In this document: one piece after another, positions 15,342 through 24,850 of the stretch
Numbering within the stretch: the first letter of the stretch is position 1
Layout: each line of letters begins with the position of its first letter
DNA from: Maridesulfovibrio sp.
GTDB taxonomy: Bacteria; Desulfobacterota; Desulfovibrionia; Desulfovibrionales; Desulfovibrionaceae
Direction: 5' to 3'
Assembly (NCBI RefSeq): GCF_963677005.1
Contig: NZ_OY781616.1
Coordinates: 3,768,501 to 3,832,500 of the forward strand
Length of the DNA stretch: 64,000 bases
The notes under the pieces: model-generated
Told to the model about the DNA's origin: nothing
Databases searched by the model: none
What the model saw: only the letters and a program-made list of their open reading frames with translations
Made by a program: the position numbers and the translations under genes

Positions 15342-16235
15342 CTATACCTTATCAGGCTTGCTGACGCTGACCACCGGACAGTTTGCCCGTAAAATGACCT
15401 GTTCGACAGTCGAGCCGATACGTGCTCTTTCCGGATCAAGCTCGTTTGTGTGATGGGCGAGGCATATGAGGTCCACTCCCTTCTCGCGGGCGAGCTTGAC
15501 AATTTCGACGTAGGGAGTTCCTTCCCATACTTCGATGTCGTAATTCTTGAAATCGCCCATCAGCGGAACGTATGTTTCCCTGATCCGCTTGCGGGCACTG
15601 ATGAGGTTTTCCTCGATTTCATTCTGGTCCAGAACCTTGCCGCTGATGTCCAGGGCATGGAAGATAGTCAGGTCGCAGTCGAGTTCGCGGGCTGTGGACA
15701 GAGCGAATTTGAATGCGCTCTCAGCCTGCTTGGAGAAGTCGGTACCAAAAAGGATGTTGGAGAACCCGCCCCAGTAGGAAGCGGATTCGCGGTGTACGGA
15801 AAGGACCGGGCAGCGGGCGGCCTTGGCCACCTTCTGCAGGGTGCTTCCCGGATAGCCCTTGTGGAAGGATCTGTTTTCGCCGGAGCTTGCGGCCATGACG
15901 ATCAGATCGGTATCCGCCTTACGGGCTTCGCGAAGTATTTCACGGGCGGGTACACCGGTTGCCAGAACGATCTTTGCGTTGTCTGCGCCTTCGAACTGCT
16001 TGGCGAAAGTGGTCTTGAGTTCTTCTTCAACCCAGGCCAGATAGTCTGCGTCGACTTCTATTTCCTCACCGGTGCGGACATCGTTGACGACATGGGAGAA
16101 AGCCTTGGTGGGCACTCCCGCGACATGGAAGATCGTTACTTCGGATCCGTAGCGCTTCGCCATGTCGAAGGCTACTCGGGCGGCTCCGAAGCTCGCAGGA
16201 GAGCCGGTAGTCGCCAAAAGGATTTTCTTGAACAT
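15342..16235 (-). CDS. Tandem universal stress protein
   Basis: This 297-residue protein has two UspA domains (about 1-145 and 155-297). The first begins MFKKILLATTGSPASFGAARVAF and the second FSNILFGTDFSKQAESAFKFAL. The second domain ends with GSTVEQVILRANCPVVSVSKP, which includes the usual nucleotide-binding GS. Usp proteins act in stress survival and may bind ATP. The gene follows hmcF after 61 bases that hold a strong hairpin, so it is likely read at a lower level in the same transcript. Confidence 0.9.
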   Translation of the reverse strand: MFKKILLATTGSPASFGAARVAFDMAKRYGSEVTIFHVAGVPTKAFSHVVNDVRTGEEIEVDADYLAWVEEELKTTFAKQFEGADNAKIVLATGVPAREILREARKADTDLIVMAASSGENRSFHKGYPGSTLQKVAKAARCPVLSVHRESASYWGGFSNILFGTDFSKQAESAFKFALSTARELDCDLTIFHALDISGKVLDQNEIEENLISARKRIRETYVPLMGDFKNYDIEVWEGTPYVEIVKLAREKGVDLICLAHHTNELDPERARIGSTVEQVILRANCPVVSVSKPDKV

Positions 16236-16271
16236 GTGACACCTCGTTCGTTGCGGACAATATCAGATAAT

Positions 16272-16293
16272 CACCGGTCGCAAGCGACCGGTG
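16272..16293 (-). other. Perfect stem-loop between hmcF and usp
   Basis: CACCGGTCGC and GCGACCGGTG flank AA and form a perfect inverted repeat 4 bases after the hmcF stop codon. There is no U-run, so it is more likely an mRNA stabiliser or processing site than a full terminator. Confidence 0.6.
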
Positions 16294-16296
16294 CCA

Positions 16297-17685
16297 CTAC
16301 CATTCGACTCGCATGCCTTCGGGAACGTCGAGCATGCCGATAATCAGAGGCTTCAGGAAGGACCAGCGGATGCCGATCTCGTATTCTTCCTCCAGGTCAC
16401 GGATTGCGTCCCAGCAGTTGTGGCAGGGCGCGATGACCAGTTTACAGCCAGTGGCGAGGATCTGATCCATCTTCTTGCGCAGAGCTACGTTGCGCTGAGG
16501 ACGGTAAAGGCCGATTCCGTTGAATCCGCCGCCGCCGCCGCAACAGTAGTTGTGCTCTTTGTTGGGTGCCATTTCAACGAAGTAGCCGGGCTCGACAATA
16601 TAGCTGAGAATTTCCCGTGTTATGGCCTTGAGACCGTGGTTACGCACGTAGTTGCAGGAGTCCTGCAGGGTTACGGGTTCCTTGATTCTCTTGGCGGGGT
16701 CGATCTTGAGCTTGCCTTCGCGCAGAGCTTCGGCTAGCCATTCCACGTAGTGGATGTACGGTCTGGGGGGAAGCCCGTCTTCACGGCCGACCCAGTACGG
16801 GCCTTCGATAACGGTGGCACGGTGCGCGTGTCCGCATTCGGTGCCGATTACCCGTTTGGGATTGAGCTTATCGATTGCGGAGTAAACGTTGGCGACGTTG
16901 TCCTTGCAGCATTCCCAGTCTCCGGCGAACATGGAAAGGGAAGTCTGTTCCCATCCTTCCGAAGGTACGGTCCAGTTTTCACCGGCAACATGGAAGAGGA
17001 TGGCGGCTTCGGCCACGTCTTCGGGATAGTGCTTGGGCTCGCGGGCGTTGCAGGTGTACATGATGTCTGCATCCTGCTTGTCCACGGGGATGGTCAGGCC
17101 GGGCCATTCCTCTTCGGTTTCCTCGGCCATCCATTCACATGTTTCAACCCAGTCTTCGGTGGTAACGTCCATCTGGGCACGGTATACGCGGTGCATGCCG
17201 GAACCGATCTTGAGTTCCCAGGGAACAAATCCCTGTGAATAAAGGATTCCGCGCAGGTAGGAGAACATGACGCCCATGTCGATGCCGTGGGGGCAGTACA
17301 TTCCGCAGCGGTTGCAGCAGGTGCACTGAGACCAGGCTACCTTCATGCAGTGGCGCATGAACTCGTTGGTGACCTTGCCCTTTTTCTTGACCATCTCACC
17401 GAGGGTGGACTGGATCTTGTAAGAGGGAACCTGCTCGGGAACGCAGTCGTTTACCTGATAAAGGAAACAGCTGTCGGCGCACATTCCGCAATGGGCGCAT
17501 ATTTCGAGCCAGGTTTTGGTCCTTGATTTAAGTGTCTTCTGGAGTGTGGACCAGAGAAGTTCGGTATCCACATCCAGTTCTTCCATTTCAGCGTAATATT
17601 GCTTGCCGCTCTTGTCCGAGAGAGTCAGCTTGAGCTGTTCTTCGGTGTTGATCGGCTGTCTGTTACAAAGCTTACCTTGAGGCAT
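16297..17685 (-). CDS. hmcF: HmcF, heterodisulfide-reductase-like Fe-S subunit of the Hmc complex
   Basis: This 462-residue cytoplasmic protein has two 4Fe-4S motifs ([11 protein letters not shown] and [14 protein letters not shown], about residues 64-150) and a C-terminal cysteine-rich part ([29 protein letters not shown]), like HdrD and other CCG proteins. In the Hmc complex it carries electrons on the cytoplasmic face. It is the sixth gene of the hmc set, in the same order as known from Desulfovibrio. Confidence 0.95.
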   Translation of the reverse strand: MPQGKLCNRQPINTEEQLKLTLSDKSGKQYYAEMEELDVDTELLWSTLQKTLKSRTKTWLEICAHCGMCADSCFLYQVNDCVPEQVPSYKIQSTLGEMVKKKGKVTNEFMRHCMKVAWSQCTCCNRCGMYCPHGIDMGVMFSYLRGILYSQGFVPWELKIGSGMHRVYRAQMDVTTEDWVETCEWMAEETEEEWPGLTIPVDKQDADIMYTCNAREPKHYPEDVAEAAILFHVAGENWTVPSEGWEQTSLSMFAGDWECCKDNVANVYSAIDKLNPKRVIGTECGHAHRATVIEGPYWVGREDGLPPRPYIHYVEWLAEALREGKLKIDPAKRIKEPVTLQDSCNYVRNHGLKAITREILSYIVEPGYFVEMAPNKEHNYCCGGGGGFNGIGLYRPQRNVALRKKMDQILATGCKLVIAPCHNCWDAIRDLEEEYEIGIRWSFLKPLIIGMLDVPEGMRVEW

Positions 17686-17720
17686 TATGCTTCTCCTCTA
17701 TGTTGCGAATCGGTTCCCTG

Positions 17721-18398
17721 TTACCAGGAGAAGGTCGAGCCTTTCATGCCGCCGCGTTTGATACCGTAGTCCATTCCGAGCTGTGCGCGGGAACAGAAGA
17801 AGAGCACGCAGTGGCTGAGCTTGGTGAAAGGCAGGCACAGCAACCAGATTTCGCCTGTGATTATGTGGGCCAGCAGCCAGAACTGATAATCTCCTGCCTG
17901 GTAACGGGCGATGAGGCCGGTTACGAAAGGCGCAACGGTTATTATCAGCAGAAGGTAGTCGTAGGCTGTGGTGAGAATCCTGACTTCCGGAAGCGCTATA
18001 CGGCGCAGGATGATGGAAATGCAGGCCACAATCACGGTCCACGAGAGGACATCGGCCAGGAACGCAGGCATCTGCGGCAGGCTGAAGCCCAGATTTTCCT
18101 GCAGCATGGTGTTGTGTGCCGCGAGGAAAATCGGAGTTGCGAGCAGTCCGATATGGAATGCGAAGATTATGAAGGTAAGGCCGGGTTTAACTCTCCAGCC
18201 GCGGGCACCAACAGGGTTGAGCCAGCTAATTATCGAATTGAACGCACCTTTGAGTCCGTAGGACATGTGGGCACGGTATGCCACGCGGTCGAGCTGCTGG
18301 TTGAGGCCCTTGAAATAGAGCACTATGCGTACCAGCAGACCGCCGAAGCTGATGGCGAAAACCAGCCAGAGCACGGGCCCGGTCAGAAGTTCGTACAT
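17721..18398 (-). CDS. hmcE: HmcE, cytochrome b-type membrane subunit
   Basis: This 225-residue protein has about five membrane helices (around residues 8-28, 88-110, 122-145, 150-175 and 185-205) and resembles NarI-type gamma subunits of respiratory complexes. His residues within the helices could hold haem b. It would pass electrons across the membrane between HmcB/C and HmcF. It sits between hmcD and hmcF. Confidence 0.93.
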   Translation of the reverse strand: MYELLTGPVLWLVFAISFGGLLVRIVLYFKGLNQQLDRVAYRAHMSYGLKGAFNSIISWLNPVGARGWRVKPGLTFIIFAFHIGLLATPIFLAAHNTMLQENLGFSLPQMPAFLADVLSWTVIVACISIILRRIALPEVRILTTAYDYLLLIITVAPFVTGLIARYQAGDYQFWLLAHIITGEIWLLCLPFTKLSHCVLFFCSRAQLGMDYGIKRGGMKGSTFSW

Positions 18399-18422
18399 TG
18401 TAGTTTCTCCTCGAGTGTCGGC

Positions 18423-18584
18423 TTAGTGGTGGTCGCCGTAATCTTTTTTGTTTTCGTCACGGTAGGCCTTTCCGCCCATGAGGAACTGCCAGAACAAAGT
18501 GACCCCGACCAGGGCCCCGCCCATGAAAAGGTATACTATCCCTTTGGTGAAAGTGTAGTATTCCTGAAGGTTATGTGCTTCCAT
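18423..18584 (-). CDS. hmcD: HmcD, small membrane subunit
   Basis: This short frame encodes 53 residues, starting MEAHNLQEYYTFTKGIVYLF and ending KKDYGDHH. It has a single membrane helix (about 14-36), matching the small HmcD subunit in size and position between hmcC and hmcE. The gap to hmcC is 23 bases and to hmcE 24 bases, and AGGAGATA precedes the ATG. It is easily missed because of its length. Confidence 0.9.
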   Translation of the reverse strand: MEAHNLQEYYTFTKGIVYLFMGGALVGVTLFWQFLMGGKAYRDENKKDYGDHH

Positions 18585-18607
18585 CTTTTATCTCCTATAT
18601 GGGCGGA

Positions 18608-19780
18608 CTAGTGGTCGCCCTTGTAGTCGGGATGCTCGAAGAAGATGGGCATCCTGGTGGTGATGAAACGGAAAATAACTACGCCGAGAGTCACGATGAA
18701 AACGGAGATTCCGATTTCCGACATGCTGGGGAAGTACCTTTCCGCAGAGGGAAGATTGTAGTTGAACGCGATCATGGAGACGTTGAACCTGTTGAAGACG
18801 ATGCCGAGCACGGTGATGATGGCGGCTTTCTTGATCAGGCCAAGGTTCTTGTCACGTACACCCACAGCATAGAGGAAGCAGGGCAGGGCTACGAAACCGA
18901 GTATCTCGGTGAGGAACAGCAGGCCGTACCCGGTGGTCAGGTAGTGCCAGTTGTTGCCGTAAGCCACGCCGATCATCTTGATGAAGAAGTAGCCGAAGAG
19001 CACCAGGGAGCAGGCCTTGCCGAATCCCAGCACAACACTGTCGTGATGCTTCAGGTATTCCTTGTCCATCATGCGGTGAAGGGACTTGTGGGAGAGAGTT
19101 CCTTCAAAGATGACCATGGATAACCCTGCTGCGATACTTGAAACAAAGAAGTAGAGCGGCAGGTATGGCGAGTACCACAGCGGATGCACTTTCGAAGGTG
19201 CAATGGTGTAGAGCGCGCCGAGGGAGGACTGGTGCAGTGTGGAAAGAACCACGCCGAAGATGGTCAGGGCCAGGGTCAGTTTCATGACCACGTTCCTGAT
19301 TTTCTTCCAGCCCAGCCATTCGAATACGGCGGGAGTGAATTCAACAAAGAGTACACTGAGGTAGATCATGACGCACAGACCCACTTCGAAGAGCAGGGAG
19401 GTTGTTCCCTGCTGGTAGAAAATGGGGAAGGGCAGTCTCCAGGGACGACCGAGGTCGTAAAGCAGTGCGAATACAACCAGAGCGTAGCCGAGGAAGGCGG
19501 TCAGGATCGCCGGGCGGACTGCGGAGTGAAAGCGTTTGAGGCCGAAGATGTAGCATGCTGCCGAGGTGGTGTATCCGCCGGCTGCAAGAGCAACGCCGCA
19601 GAGCAGGTCGAACCCGATCCAGATGCCCCAGGGGTTGTTGTCGTCGAGATTGGTTACCGAGCCGATACCCTTGGTGAATCTGATCACGGTGATGACCAGT
19701 CCCACCAGGATGATAGCGCCGGCTACCAGATTGAAAGTAGTAAAGGCCGATTTAGGCCCGTTGTTTGCGGGAGCGGACAT
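18608..19780 (-). CDS. hmcC: HmcC, NrfD-like integral membrane subunit
   Basis: This 390-residue protein has about ten membrane helices and fits the NrfD/PsrC family, in line with HmcC. The NrfD family anchors Fe-S ferredoxin-like subunits and interacts with menaquinone. Its ATG overlaps the hmcB stop codon by one base (TAATG), so translation is coupled. Confidence 0.95.
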   Translation of the reverse strand: MSAPANNGPKSAFTTFNLVAGAIILVGLVITVIRFTKGIGSVTNLDDNNPWGIWIGFDLLCGVALAAGGYTTSAACYIFGLKRFHSAVRPAILTAFLGYALVVFALLYDLGRPWRLPFPIFYQQGTTSLLFEVGLCVMIYLSVLFVEFTPAVFEWLGWKKIRNVVMKLTLALTIFGVVLSTLHQSSLGALYTIAPSKVHPLWYSPYLPLYFFVSSIAAGLSMVIFEGTLSHKSLHRMMDKEYLKHHDSVVLGFGKACSLVLFGYFFIKMIGVAYGNNWHYLTTGYGLLFLTEILGFVALPCFLYAVGVRDKNLGLIKKAAIITVLGIVFNRFNVSMIAFNYNLPSAERYFPSMSEIGISVFIVTLGVVIFRFITTRMPIFFEHPDYKGDH

Positions 19781-20838
19781 TAGGATTCCTCCTTCTCGCT
19801 GTTTTCGCCCTGGTCGTCTTTGGCGGACAGAGCTTCTTCCACAGCTTTCTTGACCTCGACTTCGATCTGACGCTTGTTGGCTACATCCGCTTTGCGCAGG
19901 GCTTCATCGAGGGTCTTTTCTGCCTCTTCACCCGCTTTGGCGAGCGCGGAAGCTACTGCTTCCTTGCGTTCTTCGTCGGCGATTTTGCTGTTGCGTTTGC
20001 TTACGGCGTAGATTCCGCCCAGAAGCACGGGCCAGAGACCGGCGACCATGGGAACGGCTGCAAGGGCTCCGGCAGTGAGTTCGGGAGCGGACTTGGTGCC
20101 GAGATCTTCACGCAGGCCGATTTCGTTGAAGGGAACGCCGGAAAGGTACATCCAGCTGGTTCCGCCCATTTCGTGTTCACCGTAGAGGTGGTCCACGTAA
20201 CGGTCGGGGTTGCGGCGGATGCGCTCGCGGGCGATTTTGATGAGTTTGTCCCTTTCGCCGAATACGAGTGCTTCCTTGGGGCATGCTTCGACACAGCCGG
20301 GCAGTTTGCCTTCGGCCAGACGCGGAGCACACATGGTGCATTTCATGACTCTGGGAGTCAGAGGTTCATCGTATTCGTATGCCGGAATTTCAAAGGGGCA
20401 GGCTACCATGCAGTAACGGCAGCCTACACAGACCGACTCGTCGTATACAACCGCCCCGTTGGGCAGTTTTTTGAATGCCTTGACGAAGCAGGCGGATGCG
20501 CATGCCGGTTCAAGACAGTGGTTGCACTGGGTTTTGCGGAAGACCGGATGTTCCGGGCCGCTGTATTTGTTGACCACGGTAAGCGTTTTAGCATCCGTTC
20601 TGCGCTTGGTGTCCAGTACGGACAGGTCATCGAATTTTTTCTCGGGTTCCGGAAGCTTGTTGACCGTGTTGCAGGCTGCTTCACACTTGCGGCATCCGAT
20701 GCAGCGGGTGGCGTCAAAGAGTACACCCTTCATGCCGGGGTAACCTTTGAACTCGTGGCCTGCTGCCTCGGCGCCTGCGGGGAGGGATGCTCCCACGCAG
20801 GCTGCGCCCAGCATTCCGAGGAATGTTCTGCGTAACAT
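19780..20838 (-). CDS. hmcB: HmcB, periplasmic ferredoxin-like subunit
   Basis: This 352-residue protein starts with [25 protein letters not shown], a signal with a twin-arginine character. It has 4Fe-4S motifs [42 protein letters not shown] and [21 protein letters not shown], four clusters in total. A membrane helix near 260-280 and a long charged, helical C-terminal tail (after 285) follow. It links the multihaem cytochrome HmcA to the membrane subunits. Confidence 0.95.
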   Translation of the reverse strand: MLRRTFLGMLGAACVGASLPAGAEAAGHEFKGYPGMKGVLFDATRCIGCRKCEAACNTVNKLPEPEKKFDDLSVLDTKRRTDAKTLTVVNKYSGPEHPVFRKTQCNHCLEPACASACFVKAFKKLPNGAVVYDESVCVGCRYCMVACPFEIPAYEYDEPLTPRVMKCTMCAPRLAEGKLPGCVEACPKEALVFGERDKLIKIARERIRRNPDRYVDHLYGEHEMGGTSWMYLSGVPFNEIGLREDLGTKSAPELTAGALAAVPMVAGLWPVLLGGIYAVSKRNSKIADEERKEAVASALAKAGEEAEKTLDEALRKADVANKRQIEVEVKKAVEEALSAKDDQGENSEKEES

Positions 20839-20864
20839 TTATCTGTTCTCCTTCAGGCTAGCCG

Positions 20865-22511
20865 TTACTGTTTCTTCGCGTGACATGCGGTGCAGTCGGT
20901 CGAAGCAGGCTTCTTCAGGCCCATGTTCTCGTGGCAGCTCATGCACTGTACGTGGTAGGCAGCCTTGAGTCCCGGACGTCCGTCACGAGTCTTGTAGTCT
21001 CCGCCGTGACAGCTCGCGCAGCTCGGAGGAGTCGCGCTTGCGGGGCTGTTGTGGTGGCAGCTTCCGCACACGGAAAGAGGTGTGCTGTGGAAGGTGGTGG
21101 CCATTTTGTCATCCTTTATCTTGCCGACCATGCTCATGATGATCTTGCGGTGGGGAAGCTTGCTGGCCTTGTACTCGTTTTCAAGGACGTTGATGGTCAC
21201 GAATTCGGGGATATCCTTTTCGTCCACCAGCTGCGGTGCAGCGGGGCGTTCCAGAATCAGGGACTGCGCGATGGCGGCCTTGGCGGAGGCGTCCATTGCA
21301 GCTGTTTCCTTGGATGCCGGTGCCGGACCGTTATGGCAGACCTTGCAGGTATCCTCGGATTTGACGGCATTGCCGGGCATGAGTTCGTGACAGCCTGCGC
21401 ATTTGGGGTCTTTCTGCTTTACGGCATGGCAGCCCACACAGGATCTGGTGCTGCCAGCCTTGTGCATTGCCTGCTCGAGAGTAACGAAACCGCCTTCCTT
21501 GGAACCGCGGACGGTGTGGCAGGTGGAACAGGATTTGTTCATTGTTTCGTGGTGACAGGAAGTGCAGGAGTCAGTGTAATTCTCGTGAGCCTTGTGGTCG
21601 AACGAGACGGAAGCCATGGAGGCTTTGACTGATACGTTTTCCTGAATCGGAGCGGTCAGCAGAACTGCGTCGGGTTGTTTTCTGGGCAGGCGGGGCAGTG
21701 TGCCGCCCAGCTTTTTCATAAGTGCGGCATCGTCTTCCTTGAGATCCGCGGCCTTTTCCTTGCCGTGACATCCTGCACAGTCAACAGGACCGGTCTTTTC
21801 GGCTTTGGCTGCCTTCATTTCAAGGTGACAGGATACGCACTCGCCGTGATAGGCTTCGGATGTGTTCAGCTTCACGTCGCCTTCAGGCTTGGCCGTATGG
21901 CAGACACTGCAGTTGTCTTCCTGCCCTTTCACGTATTCAAGCTTCCTGGTGAGCTTGTTGTAAACGTGGTGGCATTTACCGCAGTTTGTGTCTTCGCCCT
22001 TGTCTTTTGCGATGAGCTTGGAGCTCCAGTGACGGTAATGGAGCGTGTTGTCCATACCGGCTGGGACCCTGTCAGCGCTGACTTCGGGGTCTGCAACGTG
22101 GCAGCTGCGGCATTCTCCGACCTTGGGGCCGGTCTTCTTGCCTTCCGCGGCCTGGGCCGTGTGGCAGCTGATGCATCCGTTGTGGTAAATTTCTTTAAGC
22201 TGTTCGGGTGTGCCGTCCTGGAGTCTGTTATACTTGTAGGACATAGCACCGTCTTTCTTCTGGTGGCAGGCAGTACAGTCTTTGCCCTGCTCGGCCACCG
22301 CCTTGGAGTGTGCCTCGTGGAGAAACACAACAGCGGGCATTTCCGGTTTTTCCTGAGCGGCGATGGTGTCGATCATGATCAGATCTGGACGCTTGTTGCC
22401 GTTCTCCTGGGGGGTTCCGACCATGCTCAGCGCCTCCATGTGGAAGCAGAGCACCCCTGCCAGGACAATCAGGATACCGGACAATCGTAATAATTTTTTT
22501 CCGTTTGCCAT
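20865..22511 (-). CDS. hmcA: HmcA, 16-haem high-molecular-weight cytochrome c
   Basis: This 548-residue protein has a signal peptide (hydrophobic residues 8-28) and sixteen CXXCH motifs by direct count, among them CTACH, CISCH, CRSCH, CGKCH and the closing CTACH at the C-terminus. Both number and length match HmcA of Desulfovibrio. It receives electrons from periplasmic hydrogenases through cytochrome c3 and passes them to HmcB-F for transfer across the membrane. It is the first gene of the operon, with a 653-base upstream gap that carries two dyads. Confidence 0.97.
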   Translation of the reverse strand: MANGKKLLRLSGILIVLAGVLCFHMEALSMVGTPQENGNKRPDLIMIDTIAAQEKPEMPAVVFLHEAHSKAVAEQGKDCTACHQKKDGAMSYKYNRLQDGTPEQLKEIYHNGCISCHTAQAAEGKKTGPKVGECRSCHVADPEVSADRVPAGMDNTLHYRHWSSKLIAKDKGEDTNCGKCHHVYNKLTRKLEYVKGQEDNCSVCHTAKPEGDVKLNTSEAYHGECVSCHLEMKAAKAEKTGPVDCAGCHGKEKAADLKEDDAALMKKLGGTLPRLPRKQPDAVLLTAPIQENVSVKASMASVSFDHKAHENYTDSCTSCHHETMNKSCSTCHTVRGSKEGGFVTLEQAMHKAGSTRSCVGCHAVKQKDPKCAGCHELMPGNAVKSEDTCKVCHNGPAPASKETAAMDASAKAAIAQSLILERPAAPQLVDEKDIPEFVTINVLENEYKASKLPHRKIIMSMVGKIKDDKMATTFHSTPLSVCGSCHHNSPASATPPSCASCHGGDYKTRDGRPGLKAAYHVQCMSCHENMGLKKPASTDCTACHAKKQ

Positions 22512-23164
22512 GATATCGATCCCCTCTCAATGCAATTGGACTCTAAGCCTTATGCTTAGGACCTTTGTTGCCCCGTTCAGTGTCAGCCCGGTTGATCTTT
22601 GCGGCTTAATCCTCCATGGAAAACCGCCTGAAACAGATAAACGGGGCACACCGATCCGACGCGCCTCATTCCCCATTTGTCAAGGAGGTATTAATACCTC
22701 CCCTTTGGATGGGTTTTTATACCTGCTCGATAGGTATGTTATTAATCAAGGTCACGTCAAGAGGTGTTTTGCAAAAAATGTAATGACTCAAAAAGATGGT
22801 TTTCATACCGGTTTCGTCTGGTTTGCAGATAGTTTGTTATGTAAAACTGTGAGCGATAAAATTCGAAAATAATTATTTATTTTTTATGCAGACTTGATTC
22901 TGCTGGTTTTTATAATTAAAATTGAGTAATGTTTTTAATCTCTTCTTAAATAGTGTGGATTTTCGCGTAGCCGGATGAGATCATTGCTTTTTGCGGAATG
23001 GTAATTTTGCCGAAAAACTGTGCGGTTTTATTTTTTTGAAGTACTTTTTTTTCGATATTCAAATCTGTACTCTATTTAAAATGAAATATTGTTTATTTAA
23101 CAGTACAGTTTGTTCTGGTATCAGAGGGCGAATATGACTTTTAATAATGATCGGAGGTAATGAA
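22512..23164. other. Divergent intergenic region between hmcA and the racemase gene
   Basis: This 653-base region is AT-rich from about 22740 to 23140. It has no open frame of note. It contains a consensus -35 hexamer and two inverted repeats (given separately) and must hold the promoters for both the hmc operon and the racemase. No RNA gene was recognised. Confidence 0.6.
22678..22737 (-). promoter_or_regulatory. Candidate hmc promoter-operator region
   Basis: On the minus strand a TTGACA hexamer (22683-22678) directly abuts the perfect 18-bp palindrome GGAGGTATTAATACCTCC (22684-22701). A second inverted repeat, ATACCT-N7-AGGTAT (22719-22737), lies 17 bases beyond and uses the same half-site ATACCT. 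No good -10 hexamer follows the TTGACA. The shared half-site suggests binding of one regulator. Rrf2 is the obvious candidate, but this is inference. Confidence 0.5.
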
Positions 23165-23866
23165 ATGAGAACTCTCGGAATAATCGGCGGGATGAGTTGG
23201 GAATCTACGGTAACGTATTACAGGCTGCTGAACGAAGGTGTAAGAAATATCGCAGGAGGGCTGCACTCCTGCCCCATGGTCATGCACAGTGTTGATTTCG
23301 GGCCGTTTGCGGAAAAGATGGAAGTAAACGACTGGGAAGGTATTGCCGAAGGGCTGGAGAAGGCTGCAAAAAGCGTTGCCGGCGGCGGTGCGGATGCACT
23401 GATCATCGCCACAAATACCATGCATAAGGAAGCGGACAGGGTTCGGAGCGCGGTTGATATTCCGCTGCTGCACATGGCCGATGCCATTGCCATGGCCGCA
23501 GGGAAAATCGGTGCAAAAAAACTAGGACTCCTTGGGACCGCGTTCACAATGGAACAGGATTTCCTTTCCCGGCCGTTGCGTGAAAAACACGGGCTGGAAG
23601 TGATTGTCCCGCCTGCGGAAGAGCGTTCATTCGTGCACCGGACCATTTTTGACGAACTCTGCTGCGGAAAGATCGTAGACCGTACCAAAGCGGAGTATAT
23701 CGGGATTATCGAACAGCTTGCCGCACAAGGGGTGGATGCGGTTGTTCTGGGATGCACGGAAATCGGTCTGCTGGTCGGGAAGGATGATGTTTCCGTTCCG
23801 CTGATTGATTCCGTTCAGGCCCATGTTGACCTTGCGCTGGATTACGTCTTCGGCAAAATCGATTAA
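23165..23866 (+). CDS. Aspartate/glutamate racemase family protein (YgeA/RacX-like)
   Basis: This 233-residue protein begins MRTLGIIGGMSWESTVTYYRLLNEG and has ATNTMHK and LGCTEIGLL, the two active-site segments of the family. The second catalytic residue is Cys. The first position is Thr (in ATNTMHK), as in Escherichia coli YgeA, so the pair is asymmetric. It would interconvert D and L forms of amino acids, with broad specificity expected. The ATG at 23165 follows CGGAGGTAATGA, which decides the start. It is probably monocistronic. Confidence 0.88.
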   Translation: MRTLGIIGGMSWESTVTYYRLLNEGVRNIAGGLHSCPMVMHSVDFGPFAEKMEVNDWEGIAEGLEKAAKSVAGGGADALIIATNTMHKEADRVRSAVDIPLLHMADAIAMAAGKIGAKKLGLLGTAFTMEQDFLSRPLREKHGLEVIVPPAEERSFVHRTIFDELCCGKIVDRTKAEYIGIIEQLAAQGVDAVVLGCTEIGLLVGKDDVSVPLIDSVQAHVDLALDYVFGKID

Positions 23867-23870
23867 GGCG

Positions 23871-23897
23871 CATCCGGCGTTCGGATGTCCCGTTTTT
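23871..23897 (+). terminator. Weak terminator after the racemase gene
   Basis: CATCCG-GCGTT-CGGATG is followed by TCCCGTTTTT, four bases after the stop codon. The stem is only 6 bp, so termination may be partial. Confidence 0.6.
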
Positions 23898-23948
23898 GTA
23901 GACATGCAATCAGGCTCCCGGCGAGAGTCCCATCCAGCTTGTATCTGA

Positions 23949-24563
23949 TTATTCTGTTGCCACGGCGACACCGGAACCGAGGAGGACTGAACCGGCGCAA
24001 CGGTTTGCAATTTTCCAGACTTTCGGACTGCGGATGACTTTGCGACCGCGACTGCCTATCCAGGCATACGTAAGCAGGGTTGTCAGCGCTGTGGTAATGA
24101 TGGTGCATACCAGCATTACAAGGTCTGTGGCGCTCATGCTTTTCAGGTTCACAAATCCGGGCAGGAATCCGCAGTAGAACGCTATCAGCTTGGGGTTGCC
24201 TAGGGACAGACAAAGGGCTGCGAAAAATGTTTTGACCAGCCCTTTCGTTTTGGGGAGTTCCGCCTTTTCTTCCGGCGGCGGCGAGGCAAACCAGCACTTT
24301 ACGCCCAGATAAATCAGATACGCGGCGCCTATCCATTTGAGAACCATAAAACCCATACCAAGTTTATGGGCAACCAGACTCATCCCGAAAATAGCCATGA
24401 GCAGGTATATCAGGTCGCCGACTATGATGCCGACCGTCCAGAAGGCCGCGAACCTGAATCCTTTTGAAACCGACTGGGCGATAATCGACATTATTCCGGG
24501 GCCGGGGATGGCGGAGAAAACGAAAACCGCAAAAACAAGGGCTATGGTGGAAGTCAAAGTCAT
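23949..24563 (-). CDS. LysE/RhtB-family amino-acid exporter
   Basis: This 204-residue protein has about six membrane helices and the family pattern SAIPGPGIMSIIAQSVSKGFR near residues 17-37, then SLGNPKLIAFYCGFLPGF. Members export amino acids such as homoserine, threonine or lysine. I chose the ATG at 24563, since AAGGAAATATAAG precedes it and the longer frame has no family similarity. It converges on the racemase gene, and a role in handling D-amino acids is possible but unproven. Confidence 0.85.
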   Translation of the reverse strand: MTLTSTIALVFAVFVFSAIPGPGIMSIIAQSVSKGFRFAAFWTVGIIVGDLIYLLMAIFGMSLVAHKLGMGFMVLKWIGAAYLIYLGVKCWFASPPPEEKAELPKTKGLVKTFFAALCLSLGNPKLIAFYCGFLPGFVNLKSMSATDLVMLVCTIITTALTTLLTYAWIGSRGRKVIRSPKVWKIANRCAGSVLLGSGVAVATE

Positions 24564-24731
24564 CTTATATTTCCTTACAGCAGTAATTGTACTGATGGTT
24601 TCTGTTTTTCTCTCAGATTTATCAGGAAAACACCAGAGCCGCGTGGGTAGGAAAAACGGGATTATGCGAAGAGGCAGCAACCTTTTGGCCGGATTACCTG
24701 TCTCATCGGCCGGTTGCCGATAACTGGGAAA

Positions 24732-24757
24732 CCCCTGCAACCGGTAGACTGCAGGGG
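24732..24757. other. Stem-loop between the TRAP and lysE genes
   Basis: CCCCTGCA and TGCAGGGG form an 8-bp perfect stem with a 10-base loop. No U-run follows in either direction. It may contribute to termination of the TRAP transcript. Confidence 0.45.
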
Positions 24758-24793
24758 ATTCATGGCGGCAGGTAAGGGACTTACAGCCTATGC

Positions 24794-24831
24794 GGTGTTT
24801 GCAGGATAACTGCTTTTATCCCGCAAACACC
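24794..24831 (-). terminator. Stem-loop just after dctM
   Basis: GGTGTTTGC and GCAAACACC pair, with a further inner GGATA/TATCC pairing, 20 bases past the dctM stop codon. There is no U-run on the minus strand, so it may stabilise the transcript rather than end it. Confidence 0.5.
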
Positions 24832-24850
24832 ATTAATTATTTACGTTTGG

